This document shows, one piece after another, positions 1 through 6,521 of a DNA stretch of 7,417 nt. Position numbers and translations under genes: made by a program. Numbering within the stretch: the first letter of the stretch is position 1; every line of letters begins with the position of its first letter. Source of the stretch: Bacteroidota bacterium (GTDB taxonomy: Bacteria > Bacteroidota > Bacteroidia > Flavobacteriales_D > Crocinitomicaceae); contig JAHKAT010000152.1 of the NCBI GenBank assembly GCA_018825925.1, positions 1 to 7,417 on the forward strand, in the 5' to 3' direction. The notes under the pieces are model-generated. The model was not told the origin of the DNA, did not search any database, and was given only the letters and a program-made list of their open reading frames with translations.

Positions 1-934
1 ATTGGAATACGATGATGTAATGAGCGCGCAGCGTAAAGCAATTTACAAAAAGCGTAAAAACGCATTGTTTGGTGAAAGATTGGATTTAGATACAGATAAC
101 TTATTCTTTGATGTAGCTGACTCTATTGTTCATAGTTATGGTTCAACAGAATCCTTCAAGGAGTTCGAACAAGAATTATTGCGTGTTTTAGGGATAGAAG
201 CTCCTCTTTCAGAAGAAAAATATAAAACTCTTCCAAAAACAGATATTAGTGAACTGGTTTACAATGCTATACGCAAGCATTACGACCATAAAAATGCTCG
301 GATTTCAGAAAAAGCACTTCCTCAAATTCAACATGTTTATCAAAACATGAAGGACAAATACAAAAATATAGCCTTTGAATTAACGGATGGTCGTAAAGAA
401 ATGAATATGATCGTTAACCTGGAAGAAGCTTTTAAAACAGAAGGAAAAGCAATCGGTCAAGCTCTCGAAAGAAACATCTCATTGAGTTTAATTGACAATG
501 AATGGAAAGAGCATTTGAGAGAAATGGATGATTTACGTTCTGCTGTGCACAACGCACAATACGAGCAAAAAGATCCTTTATTGATCTATAAATTGGAATC
601 TTTCGAGTTATTTAAAAATATGCTTTCTCGTTTAAATTTAGAAACTGTTGAGGCTTTGTTGAAAATGGATATTCCTCAAGAAAATCAAATTGAAACAACG
701 AATCAGGAAGAAATTAGACAAAATAATTATTCAAAAGCCCAAATCCAAAACAATTCATCATCCACTCCAACACCAAAATTTGCTGGTAGCGAGGGATATG
801 CTGAAGCGATTAGAAATTCTAATCAACAAGTAATGGAGAAACAGCAACCTGTTGTGGCCGATGAGAAAATTGGAAGAAATGATGCTTGTCCTTGCGGAAG
901 TGGCAAGAAATACAAACAGTGTCACGGAAAATAA
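1..934 (+). CDS. secA: Protein translocase subunit SecA, C-terminal part (5' end outside window)
   Basis: This is the C-terminal 310 residues of the SecA ATPase, which pushes unfolded preproteins through the SecYEG channel at the inner membrane. The frame is already open at the window edge, and the first residues (LEYDDVMSAQR) are an internal SecA motif, so this is a cut gene and not a start. Residues about 155-215 hold the helical scaffold signature (WKEHLREMDDLR, then YEQKDPLLIYK, then a phenylalanine-rich helix). Residues about 225-285 form a polar linker rich in Gln and Asn. The tail is a SEC-C zinc-binding motif, CPCGSGKKYKQCH, with Cys296, Cys298, Cys307 and His308 of this fragment as ligands. 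In studied SecAs this tail helps bind SecB or ribosomes. The ATPase motor domains lie upstream of the window. The gene ends in TAA and is followed at once by an intrinsic terminator. The identification is secure. Confidence 0.97.
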   Translation, partial: LEYDDVMSAQRKAIYKKRKNALFGERLDLDTDNLFFDVADSIVHSYGSTESFKEFEQELLRVLGIEAPLSEEKYKTLPKTDISELVYNAIRKHYDHKNARISEKALPQIQHVYQNMKDKYKNIAFELTDGRKEMNMIVNLEEAFKTEGKAIGQALERNISLSLIDNEWKEHLREMDDLRSAVHNAQYEQKDPLLIYKLESFELFKNMLSRLNLETVEALLKMDIPQENQIETTNQEEIRQNNYSKAQIQNNSSSTPTPKFAGSEGYAEAIRNSNQQVMEKQQPVVADEKIGRNDACPCGSGKKYKQCHGK

Positions 935-938
935 ATTT

Positions 939-964
939 AAAGCCTCTATATGAGGCTTTTTTTT
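939..964 (+). terminator. Rho-independent terminator of secA
   Basis: An 8-bp perfect stem (AAAGCCTC, 939-946, with GAGGCTTT, 952-959) encloses a 5-nt loop (TATAT). It runs into a tract of eight T residues (957-964). It starts 4 nt after the secA stop codon and ends 8 nt before the ATG of the next gene, so it separates secA transcription from the downstream pair unless there is read-through. Confidence 0.9.
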
Positions 965-972
965 GATAAAAG

Positions 973-1740
973 ATGAGTATAAAAACGATTTCTATAATAG
1001 GTTCTGGGAACATAGCCACGCATCTATCTAAAATTTTGGTAGATGATTGTAAAATTGTTTCTGTGCACAGTCGTAACTTTGAAACGGGGCGACTTTTAGC
1101 TGAAGAACACTTTTGTTTTTTTGCGGAGAGTATTCAAGACCTCTTACCTAGTGATTTGTTTTTAGTGTGTATTAATGATGACGAAATTGCTCAAATAATT
1201 AATCAAATACCTCCCCATCAAAAGGTTGCTTACACTTCTGGATCTGTTCAAATTAGTGATATTCCAAGGAAAGAAAACCTAGGTGTTTTTTACCCCTTGC
1301 AAACTTTTTCGAAAGACGTAGAGGTCGATTTTTACAATGTTCCTGTTTTGATTGAAGCAAGTGATGAATATTTTGCTCAAGACCTTTTTGATTTGGCATG
1401 GAAACATTCTCGAAAAGTAATCTTTGCCAATTCTTCTGATCGTAAAAAACTTCATTTGGCGGCTGTAATGGTCAATAATTTTGTGAATCACATCCACTGT
1501 TTGGCCGAAGAATTTTTAATTAAAAATAAAATTGAATTTCATTATCTACACGCGTTAATCGAAGAAACGGCCAGAAAATCAATTGCTCAATCGCCTCAAT
1601 TATCCCAAACTGGTCCAGCTAAAAGAGATGATAAATCTACTCTGCTGAAACACTTGGATATGCTAGATGATAATGAAAAAAAAATATACCAAGATTTAAC
1701 CAACAGTATTTTAAAGAAATACAAACATGGAGAGCTATAA
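973..1740 (+). CDS. Rossmann-like and DUF2520 domain-containing protein
   Basis: This is a 255-aa cytoplasmic protein with two parts. Residues 1 to about 130 form an NAD(P)-binding Rossmann fold: the dinucleotide loop is GSGNIATHL (Gly10, Gly12, Ala15), and a YTSGS turn (87-91) and GVFYPLQTF (104-112) follow in the usual order. Residues about 140-250 match the helical DUF2520 domain, with HLAAVMVNNFVNHI (161-174), the IEETARK helix (196-202) and the hallmark QTGPAKRDD (212-220). The family resembles F420/NADP-dependent and pyrroline-5-carboxylate-type reductases, but I know of no established substrate. The ATG at 973 is fixed because the dinucleotide loop begins only nine residues in. No strong Shine-Dalgarno sequence is seen, which is common in Bacteroidota. 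The last 14 nt overlap the phosphatase gene, so the two are probably translationally coupled. The family call is secure; the function is unknown. Confidence 0.9.
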   Translation: MSIKTISIIGSGNIATHLSKILVDDCKIVSVHSRNFETGRLLAEEHFCFFAESIQDLLPSDLFLVCINDDEIAQIINQIPPHQKVAYTSGSVQISDIPRKENLGVFYPLQTFSKDVEVDFYNVPVLIEASDEYFAQDLFDLAWKHSRKVIFANSSDRKKLHLAAVMVNNFVNHIHCLAEEFLIKNKIEFHYLHALIEETARKSIAQSPQLSQTGPAKRDDKSTLLKHLDMLDDNEKKIYQDLTNSILKKYKHGEL

Positions 1741-2245
1741 AATTAAGTTAAAAGATATCGACACTTTCGTTTTTGATTTTGACGGTGTATTGACCGATGG
1801 AATGGTTTTGTTGATGGAAAATGAATTTGTTCGCAACCTCAATTCGAAGGACTCTTATGCTATCCAACATGCCTCAAAAATGGGTTATAAGCTGTTTGTT
1901 ATTACAGGTGGAAGTTCGGAAACTGCTCGAACTCGACTGATTTCTTTAGGAATGCAAGAGGTAATTTTGAATGCTGAGAACAAATTGAAACATTTTGAAG
2001 TTTTAGCTCAAAAACACAACTTGAAATTTGAAAACACTTTATACATGGGGGATGACATTCCTGATATTCCTTTGTTAGAAAAAGTACGTATTTCTGCCTG
2101 TCCGCAGGATGCTGTTCCAGAAGTTAGAGGAAAATCACATTATATATCCCACAACTTAGGAGGAAAAGGTGCTGTTCGAGATGTAATCGAACAAGTTTTA
2201 AAAGTTCAAGGAAAGTGGTTAACTCCTGAAAGTTATGAATGGTAA
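1727..2245 (+). CDS. kdsC: KdsC-like HAD-family phosphatase (probable 3-deoxy-D-manno-octulosonate 8-phosphate phosphatase)
   Basis: This is a 172-aa haloacid-dehalogenase phosphatase of the small, cap-less KdsC/YrbI type, and its length is normal for that family. Motif I is DFDGVLTDG, with nucleophile Asp17 and acid/base Asp19. Motif II is the threonine of VITGG (Thr60), and Lys86 fits motif III. Motif IV is MGDDIPDIPLL, with Asp109, Asp110 and Asp113 available for Mg2+. The C-terminal GGKGAVRD (about 144-151) is the tail loop that reaches a neighbouring active site in the KdsC tetramer. Expected reaction: Kdo-8-phosphate + water gives Kdo + phosphate, supplying the inner-core sugar of LPS. 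A related 9-carbon acid phosphatase (KDN-9-P type) or another sugar phosphatase is possible, because these groups are hard to separate by sequence. ITGG in place of the enterobacterial ITGR appears, from memory, to be usual in Bacteroidota. The start overlaps the preceding gene by 14 nt, and the stop lies 3 nt from a convergent gene. Confidence 0.85.
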   Translation: MESYKIKLKDIDTFVFDFDGVLTDGMVLLMENEFVRNLNSKDSYAIQHASKMGYKLFVITGGSSETARTRLISLGMQEVILNAENKLKHFEVLAQKHNLKFENTLYMGDDIPDIPLLEKVRISACPQDAVPEVRGKSHYISHNLGGKGAVRDVIEQVLKVQGKWLTPESYEW

Positions 2246-2248
2246 ATT

Positions 2249-3697
2249 CTATTTTTGAATAAGGATCTTTTTACTGGTGGACTTACCATCTATAGTAATT
2301 CGCAAGAAATATAAACCATTCTCAAATCCGTCTAGTTTTAAAGTTGATTGATTCGATTGAATCTCGCCATATCTCATTGTTTTGCCGTAAGCGTCAATTA
2401 TTTCATAGCTAAATTGCTTTGAGGAATCAAACTTTATAGTAAGCATTTCGGTTACAGGATTGGGGAAAACTGTCCAAGAAGCAGTCTCTTGTTCACCTAA
2501 GCCAACGATCGTATATAATGAAGGATTTTGCATATCCGGATATCCGCCATTCGCTTCCGTCTTCAAAACATATAAACCACCAGCGCCAGTTCCATAAGTG
2601 GTGGTAAACCCTGTTGCAACGAAGCCTCCATCTGATGTTGGAAAAATCCCCCCATGTTCGTCTTTCCGAATAACATTTACACCCACGGCGCTAAAATCAA
2701 ATCCTAAGTTGGCATTGAAACGATAATATACAACGTCGGTCCCAATTGGTTCGGCATACTGATCTGAAGAATGTGCTGTAAAAAAGTACTGGTTATTACC
2801 GACATAACAAGCATCCACAAAGTATCTTTCACCTATGTCAAAACCGATGTATTTATCTATTAAATTCCCGTTGAAATCAAGGCGAATTGCAAATTCATGT
2901 AACAAAGAGTCTGCTGCAGAACGATAAGCCCCTACTGCGTATAATCCGTTTGGAGTAGAAATGGTTTTATTAATTTTATAATCCGTTGAATGGCCAAAAT
3001 TATAGTTCCAGAGTGTATCTCCAAATAAATTTTTCATCAGAATAAATCCTCTAAATAAATTGGAATCCAAATCTTTTTTAAAACCAGAATAGACCAAAGC
3101 ACTGTCTCCTATTAAAGAAACACTTTTGATTTCATCTTCCTCGAGTAGATTTGATTGAAAACTTTGCAAATTAGTGCCATTGGTATCGATATGAACACAA
3201 TAACCATCTTTCAATCCATCCGGAGTATTCTCCGTATTTCCACATAGTAGAATCGTTGAATCAGGAAGCACAACTGCGTCGGTCAAGAAGTCCCAATTAA
3301 GAGTACCCATTTGATTTGAAGAAAATAAAACCCCATCAAGAGTCGATTTCACCATTTGGAAATTAAAATCTCCAGATAGATTCGTATTTGAGCTTCCAAA
3401 AAAATAAAGTGTATTCCCAATATTCAATACTTTTTTGCCCAACTCTATTTCACTACCTCCAAAGTCTTTGGACCAAATTATTCCGCCGCTGGAACTCAAT
3501 CTTCCGACATACATTTGATTTTCAGCATTGTTAAAACTATTGGTTGTTCCCACCACAGCAAAAGTACCATCCGATAATTCCATAACGTCCTCCCCCCTTT
3601 CTAAACCATGAAAAGAATAGATAGAAAAGAATTTGGACTGAGCGTTCACCTGAAATCCAAGCAATAAAACGAATAAAATCAGTGTGCCTTTTACCAT
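2249..3697 (-). CDS. Secreted beta-propeller-like protein with type A T9SS C-terminal sorting domain
   Basis: This is a 482-aa exported protein of unknown function. Residues 1-20 are a Sec signal peptide (MVKG, then a Leu/Val/Phe core, then VNAQ). Residues about 31-395 read as seven degenerate units of about 50 aa. Each has the pattern: acidic turn, beta strand, 'DGT/NGL' turn, 'hhhhG' strand, an acidic or Ser-rich loop, a 'hhhRLD' strand, then 'GxxhW'. Good examples start near residues 31, 236 and 344. This fits a seven-bladed beta-propeller of the kind common in secreted Bacteroidota proteins. Residues about 408-482 are the sorting domain: WTVFPNPV (408-415), the IIDAYGK strand, the GLYFLRI strand (461-467), and a basic end (KKILIQK). 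In T9SS this domain is normally removed as the protein reaches the surface. The start ATG overlaps the previous gene's stop (ATGGTAA), so it is probably translated by coupling. The stop is TAG. Confidence 0.85.
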   Translation of the reverse strand: MVKGTLILFVLLLGFQVNAQSKFFSIYSFHGLERGEDVMELSDGTFAVVGTTNSFNNAENQMYVGRLSSSGGIIWSKDFGGSEIELGKKVLNIGNTLYFFGSSNTNLSGDFNFQMVKSTLDGVLFSSNQMGTLNWDFLTDAVVLPDSTILLCGNTENTPDGLKDGYCVHIDTNGTNLQSFQSNLLEEDEIKSVSLIGDSALVYSGFKKDLDSNLFRGFILMKNLFGDTLWNYNFGHSTDYKINKTISTPNGLYAVGAYRSAADSLLHEFAIRLDFNGNLIDKYIGFDIGERYFVDACYVGNNQYFFTAHSSDQYAEPIGTDVVYYRFNANLGFDFSAVGVNVIRKDEHGGIFPTSDGGFVATGFTTTYGTGAGGLYVLKTEANGGYPDMQNPSLYTIVGLGEQETASWTVFPNPVTEMLTIKFDSSKQFSYEIIDAYGKTMRYGEIQSNQSTLKLDGFENGLYFLRITIDGKSTSKKILIQK

Positions 3698-4932
3698 CGA
3701 TATGAAATTCTTAAATAAACACTTTGCCCTCTAGCTTTCTTTGATATCATTCCGTAAAAGTCTTCCGTTCCAAGCCCAACATATGTTCTTTTGAATTTCA
3801 ACTGGCTATATAATCCAGCCCTGAAAGTTGAAAAACCGCCATACGAACCTTGAAAGCCAAAACGAATGTTTTTAGAAGCTTGGTACTGACCGCCAATAAA
3901 AATGAGAGGATTATACGTCAGTGTTGTGTACAAACGGACACCAAAATAAGATTGCCATTTTTGATCTGTATTTTCTTGTATTAACTTTCCAACTTGAATA
4001 AAACCTGGTAATAGACGAATAGCCGAACTGGTAGTAACTTTTAAGCCTAAACTATCTTGGTAATCATTGTTGGTAGAATCTGAAGGAGATTTAAAAACAT
4101 CTTGAAATTGAAATCCGCCAAACTCGACGTCAGTATCAAATGAATAATTCGTTACCTGATTCAAAACCATTACACCGATATTTTGCATTGAAAACTGGAA
4201 ATATGTAGACTTTCCATTAAACCAAGAAACAGGTAGTCGATAATCTAAATCGAAGCCCATACCCCATCCTTTACTAAAATTTGAACTTTTGGCGGTTCTG
4301 TAATTCCCAATCATTTCTAATTGTAATGAATTATTCGTGGTGTCTGAAATTAAATTCCCTTTCACTATGTTCAAGTCTTGATAAGAAGAAACATTATATC
4401 CATTGAGCACAAGAGACGTTTTAGATTTTTTATCGATTAAACCAATTCCAAATTTTTCAATTCCTATTCCTTTTGCATCCATTCCTGAAAAACTGGCTGT
4501 GTCACCTTTATACATTGAATTTCCATAAAAGAGCAGACCAAAAGCATCCTTCGAATAATTAGAAGATAAATAGGAATAGGATCCAGCTCTTACCACATAC
4601 CCAATTTTCGGATTCTTAAAAACGTTTGAAACGTAGTTATGATAGTCAACAACTCCTCCGAGTTCAAACCCAATATTATTAATGCCCTTGTGTTTGTTAA
4701 AGGAGCGTGCTTTTATTTTATCTGTCAATTCACCACCTAAAAAATAAAGCTGTGTCATTTGTCGTTCCACAGAAGTACTGCTGAAATCAAAAAGACCTGA
4801 AACAGATACTGAATAACAAAATTGGTTGGTATCCATATCTTGAGGCAACATATTTTGAGCTCGCAAGGAAAAGGCAGAGCACAGCGATAGACCGATAAAT
4901 AAATTACTTAATTTCATTTTTATAAATTCCAT
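3691..4932 (-). CDS. Putative outer-membrane beta-barrel protein (possibly DUF5723-like)
   Basis: This is a 413-aa exported protein. A signal peptide occupies residues 1 to about 26: a Lys in the n-region, the hydrophobic core LFIGLSLCSAFSL, and the RAQ cleavage site. The mature chain alternates polar and hydrophobic residues, is rich in Gly, Tyr, Phe and Ser, and has many short amphipathic strands separated by Asn/Asp/Ser turns. It ends in YLRISYRW, and a C-terminal aromatic residue is typical of outer-membrane barrels. The layout recalls the uncharacterised Bacteroidota DUF5723 proteins, but I cannot confirm that membership. Two starts are possible. ATG at 4932 has an AAAGG ribosome site 8 nt upstream and overlaps the lipoprotein gene by 29 nt. 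ATG at 4917 (Met6) gives a more standard signal peptide (MKLSNLF) and a 14-nt overlap. It sits between a lipoprotein gene and a T9SS cargo gene, which suggests a shared surface role. Function is unknown. Confidence 0.7.
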   Translation of the reverse strand: MEFIKMKLSNLFIGLSLCSAFSLRAQNMLPQDMDTNQFCYSVSVSGLFDFSSTSVERQMTQLYFLGGELTDKIKARSFNKHKGINNIGFELGGVVDYHNYVSNVFKNPKIGYVVRAGSYSYLSSNYSKDAFGLLFYGNSMYKGDTASFSGMDAKGIGIEKFGIGLIDKKSKTSLVLNGYNVSSYQDLNIVKGNLISDTTNNSLQLEMIGNYRTAKSSNFSKGWGMGFDLDYRLPVSWFNGKSTYFQFSMQNIGVMVLNQVTNYSFDTDVEFGGFQFQDVFKSPSDSTNNDYQDSLGLKVTTSSAIRLLPGFIQVGKLIQENTDQKWQSYFGVRLYTTLTYNPLIFIGGQYQASKNIRFGFQGSYGGFSTFRAGLYSQLKFKRTYVGLGTEDFYGMISKKARGQSVYLRISYRW

Positions 4933-6487
4933 TAATCACACCTTTGATTTTTATTTTTTGTTGGTTATTAAATATCATTGGTACATTTTGATTCCCATTT
5001 TCATTGGGAGTATTTAACTTCACCTTAATCACCACTTTTTCAGCATTCATCAAAGCTTTAACTTCTTGAGCATTAAACGATATTTTTGAATTAATACTAG
5101 ATTCTTTCACCCCTGAAAGGTTATTATTCCCTGTATTAGCTGATGGAATTTTTAAAGATTTTATTTTTTCAATCAATACATCATTTTTATCATCCAGAAA
5201 GTAAAAAGACATCGTGCCATCCAATAAAAAGGAATTCGATCCCGTAAATAGAAAATCTAAATTCTCTATTTTTTCCATTCTTTCTTTGATATCACCAAAA
5301 TTTAGAGCTACCGTATCACCTACGACTAATTCATCAATACCGATATTTAAAGGCATTTTAAAATTGGCATTAATCGTGAATATTTCATTTCCAAAGGCTT
5401 CGTCGAAACTCCCAGAAATATTACCATATGGATTTAATTCATAGGTATAAATAACTTTTAAATCCGAAATAAGGTTTTCGAGAAACTGTTCAAGATTACT
5501 GTTTTGACTATTAAAATCATAGTTTAATTTCGAAGGAGTATAATTCCCATAGGAACCTACCGCCGTGTTTATATTTCTATTGACGTTTAGGTTTGAATTT
5601 TGAAGTTGCACGATATTGCCATTCTTATTTTTTCCTTCAATGCTATGTACATTTATTTTTCCAATCACTTTTGCGGAGTTCTTTAACTCCAAATTCAACT
5701 CAGCATTTGAAAAATCGAGCATTCCAGATTCAACTTTTTTAAACAAATCAACTTTCAACTCAAGTGTATCTTTTAATTTCTGTTGACCAAAATACCCTTG
5801 CGCATAGTCTAAAACCATTTCTTTGAAAGAAGATGTTACTCTTGTTACATGCTGCGATGTTGCCTGAACGGTTGGGCCAGCGGGGTCAGAAGTTACCTCT
5901 ACCATTGACTGTATTGTGTTGACTTTATTTCCAGATGTACCTTTTAATGAAATATCAGCTTGATTAATTGCAAATGTAAAATCAGAAATGGAAGGGTTGG
6001 ACAAACTTCCTGGAGGAGCAGTAGCTAAAGCAACAAAATTTACTCCGTTAATCTTAACATCGGGAAGTGTCAATTTAAAAATAACCTTTGTTTCAAAAGG
6101 GTTTTCTAAACGAACATGAAATTTTCCAGTTTGTATTTTCACCCTCTCCAATTCCACTTCACCCATCATCAATTCATCCTCTTCTACTTGATTAATAAAA
6201 GTAAATCCAGGTGGAATGTTTACAGTGAAATTAGACTTGAACTCCGAAAAGGTTGATGTATCGGGAATTCCTACAAAACTGTTCAAACCGAGCTTATAGA
6301 GTTCCCGATTAATTTCTAAACTATAATTTCCGAAAGCATCTTGTGTGAAAATTGAATCGCGAATTAAATCTTCAATTCCCAATTCATCCGTGATTATTGG
6401 TACTGAGTAATCTGATTTCCATTGAAATGGTTCTTTCTTACAAGCAACAAAAATCAGAAAAAACAAGAGTACCGATAGTTTCCACAT
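4904..6487 (-). CDS. Putative lipoprotein of unknown family
   Basis: This is a 527-aa protein I do not recognise. Residues 1-16 are a short lipoprotein signal peptide (MWKLSVLLFFLIFVAC) whose lipobox predicts Cys16 as the lipidated residue. CKKE follows, with no Asp at +2, and the Lys/Glu residues loosely recall Bacteroidota surface-export signals without matching one clearly. The mature protein is beta-rich. Near the N-terminus is W-x-S-D-Y-S-V-P, then a 'GIEDLIRDSIF' segment and 'GNYSLEI'. Residues about 119-151 (TGKFHVRLENPFETKVIFKL and onward to INGVNF) vaguely resemble LEA14-like beta-sandwich domains, and a similar strand pattern recurs at about 254-295. A later block (about 370-440) again alternates Asn/Gly turns with strands. 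No catalytic motif is visible. The next gene begins inside its 3' end, so the two are probably co-translated. A GAGG sequence lies only 3 nt before the ATG, closer than usual for ribosome binding. Confidence 0.75.
   Translation of the reverse strand: MWKLSVLLFFLIFVACKKEPFQWKSDYSVPIITDELGIEDLIRDSIFTQDAFGNYSLEINRELYKLGLNSFVGIPDTSTFSEFKSNFTVNIPPGFTFINQVEEDELMMGEVELERVKIQTGKFHVRLENPFETKVIFKLTLPDVKINGVNFVALATAPPGSLSNPSISDFTFAINQADISLKGTSGNKVNTIQSMVEVTSDPAGPTVQATSQHVTRVTSSFKEMVLDYAQGYFGQQKLKDTLELKVDLFKKVESGMLDFSNAELNLELKNSAKVIGKINVHSIEGKNKNGNIVQLQNSNLNVNRNINTAVGSYGNYTPSKLNYDFNSQNSNLEQFLENLISDLKVIYTYELNPYGNISGSFDEAFGNEIFTINANFKMPLNIGIDELVVGDTVALNFGDIKERMEKIENLDFLFTGSNSFLLDGTMSFYFLDDKNDVLIEKIKSLKIPSANTGNNNLSGVKESSINSKISFNAQEVKALMNAEKVVIKVKLNTPNENGNQNVPMIFNNQQKIKIKGVINGIYKNEIK
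4941..4945 (-). promoter_or_regulatory. Candidate ribosome binding site for the beta-barrel gene
   Basis: On the minus strand AAAGG is followed by an 8-nt spacer and the ATG at 4932. It lies inside the 3' end of the lipoprotein gene. It favours the upstream start over the internal Met6 (4917), but Shine-Dalgarno sequences are weak guides in Bacteroidota, so the support is modest. Confidence 0.4.
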
Positions 6488-6521
6488 ACACCTCAGACGA
6501 TTAATAAATTCATTAGGTTGA

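Noticed and set aside
819..1019. A 66-codon open frame on the minus strand.
   Set aside because: It runs across the secA zinc tail, the terminator hairpin and the start of the next gene, all of which are better explained on the plus strand.
1279..1497. A 72-codon open frame on the minus strand.
   Set aside because: It is fully antisense to the DUF2520 gene and has no supporting features.
1900..1912. Gly in place of the Arg of the enterobacterial KdsC ITGR motif, considered as loss of activity.
   Set aside because: From memory, ITGG is normal for Bacteroidota members of the family. All catalytic Asp, Thr and Lys residues and the GGKGAVRD tail are present, so there is no sign of inactivation.
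5214..5444. A 76-codon open frame on the plus strand.
   Set aside because: It is antisense to the lipoprotein gene and has no domain or leader features, so it is a chance frame.
6502..6515. A near-palindrome, TAATAAATTCATTA, between the thiolase and lipoprotein genes, considered as an operator.
   Set aside because: It is imperfect and almost all A/T, in an AT-rich gap. Such matches are expected by chance, and no promoter box accompanies it.
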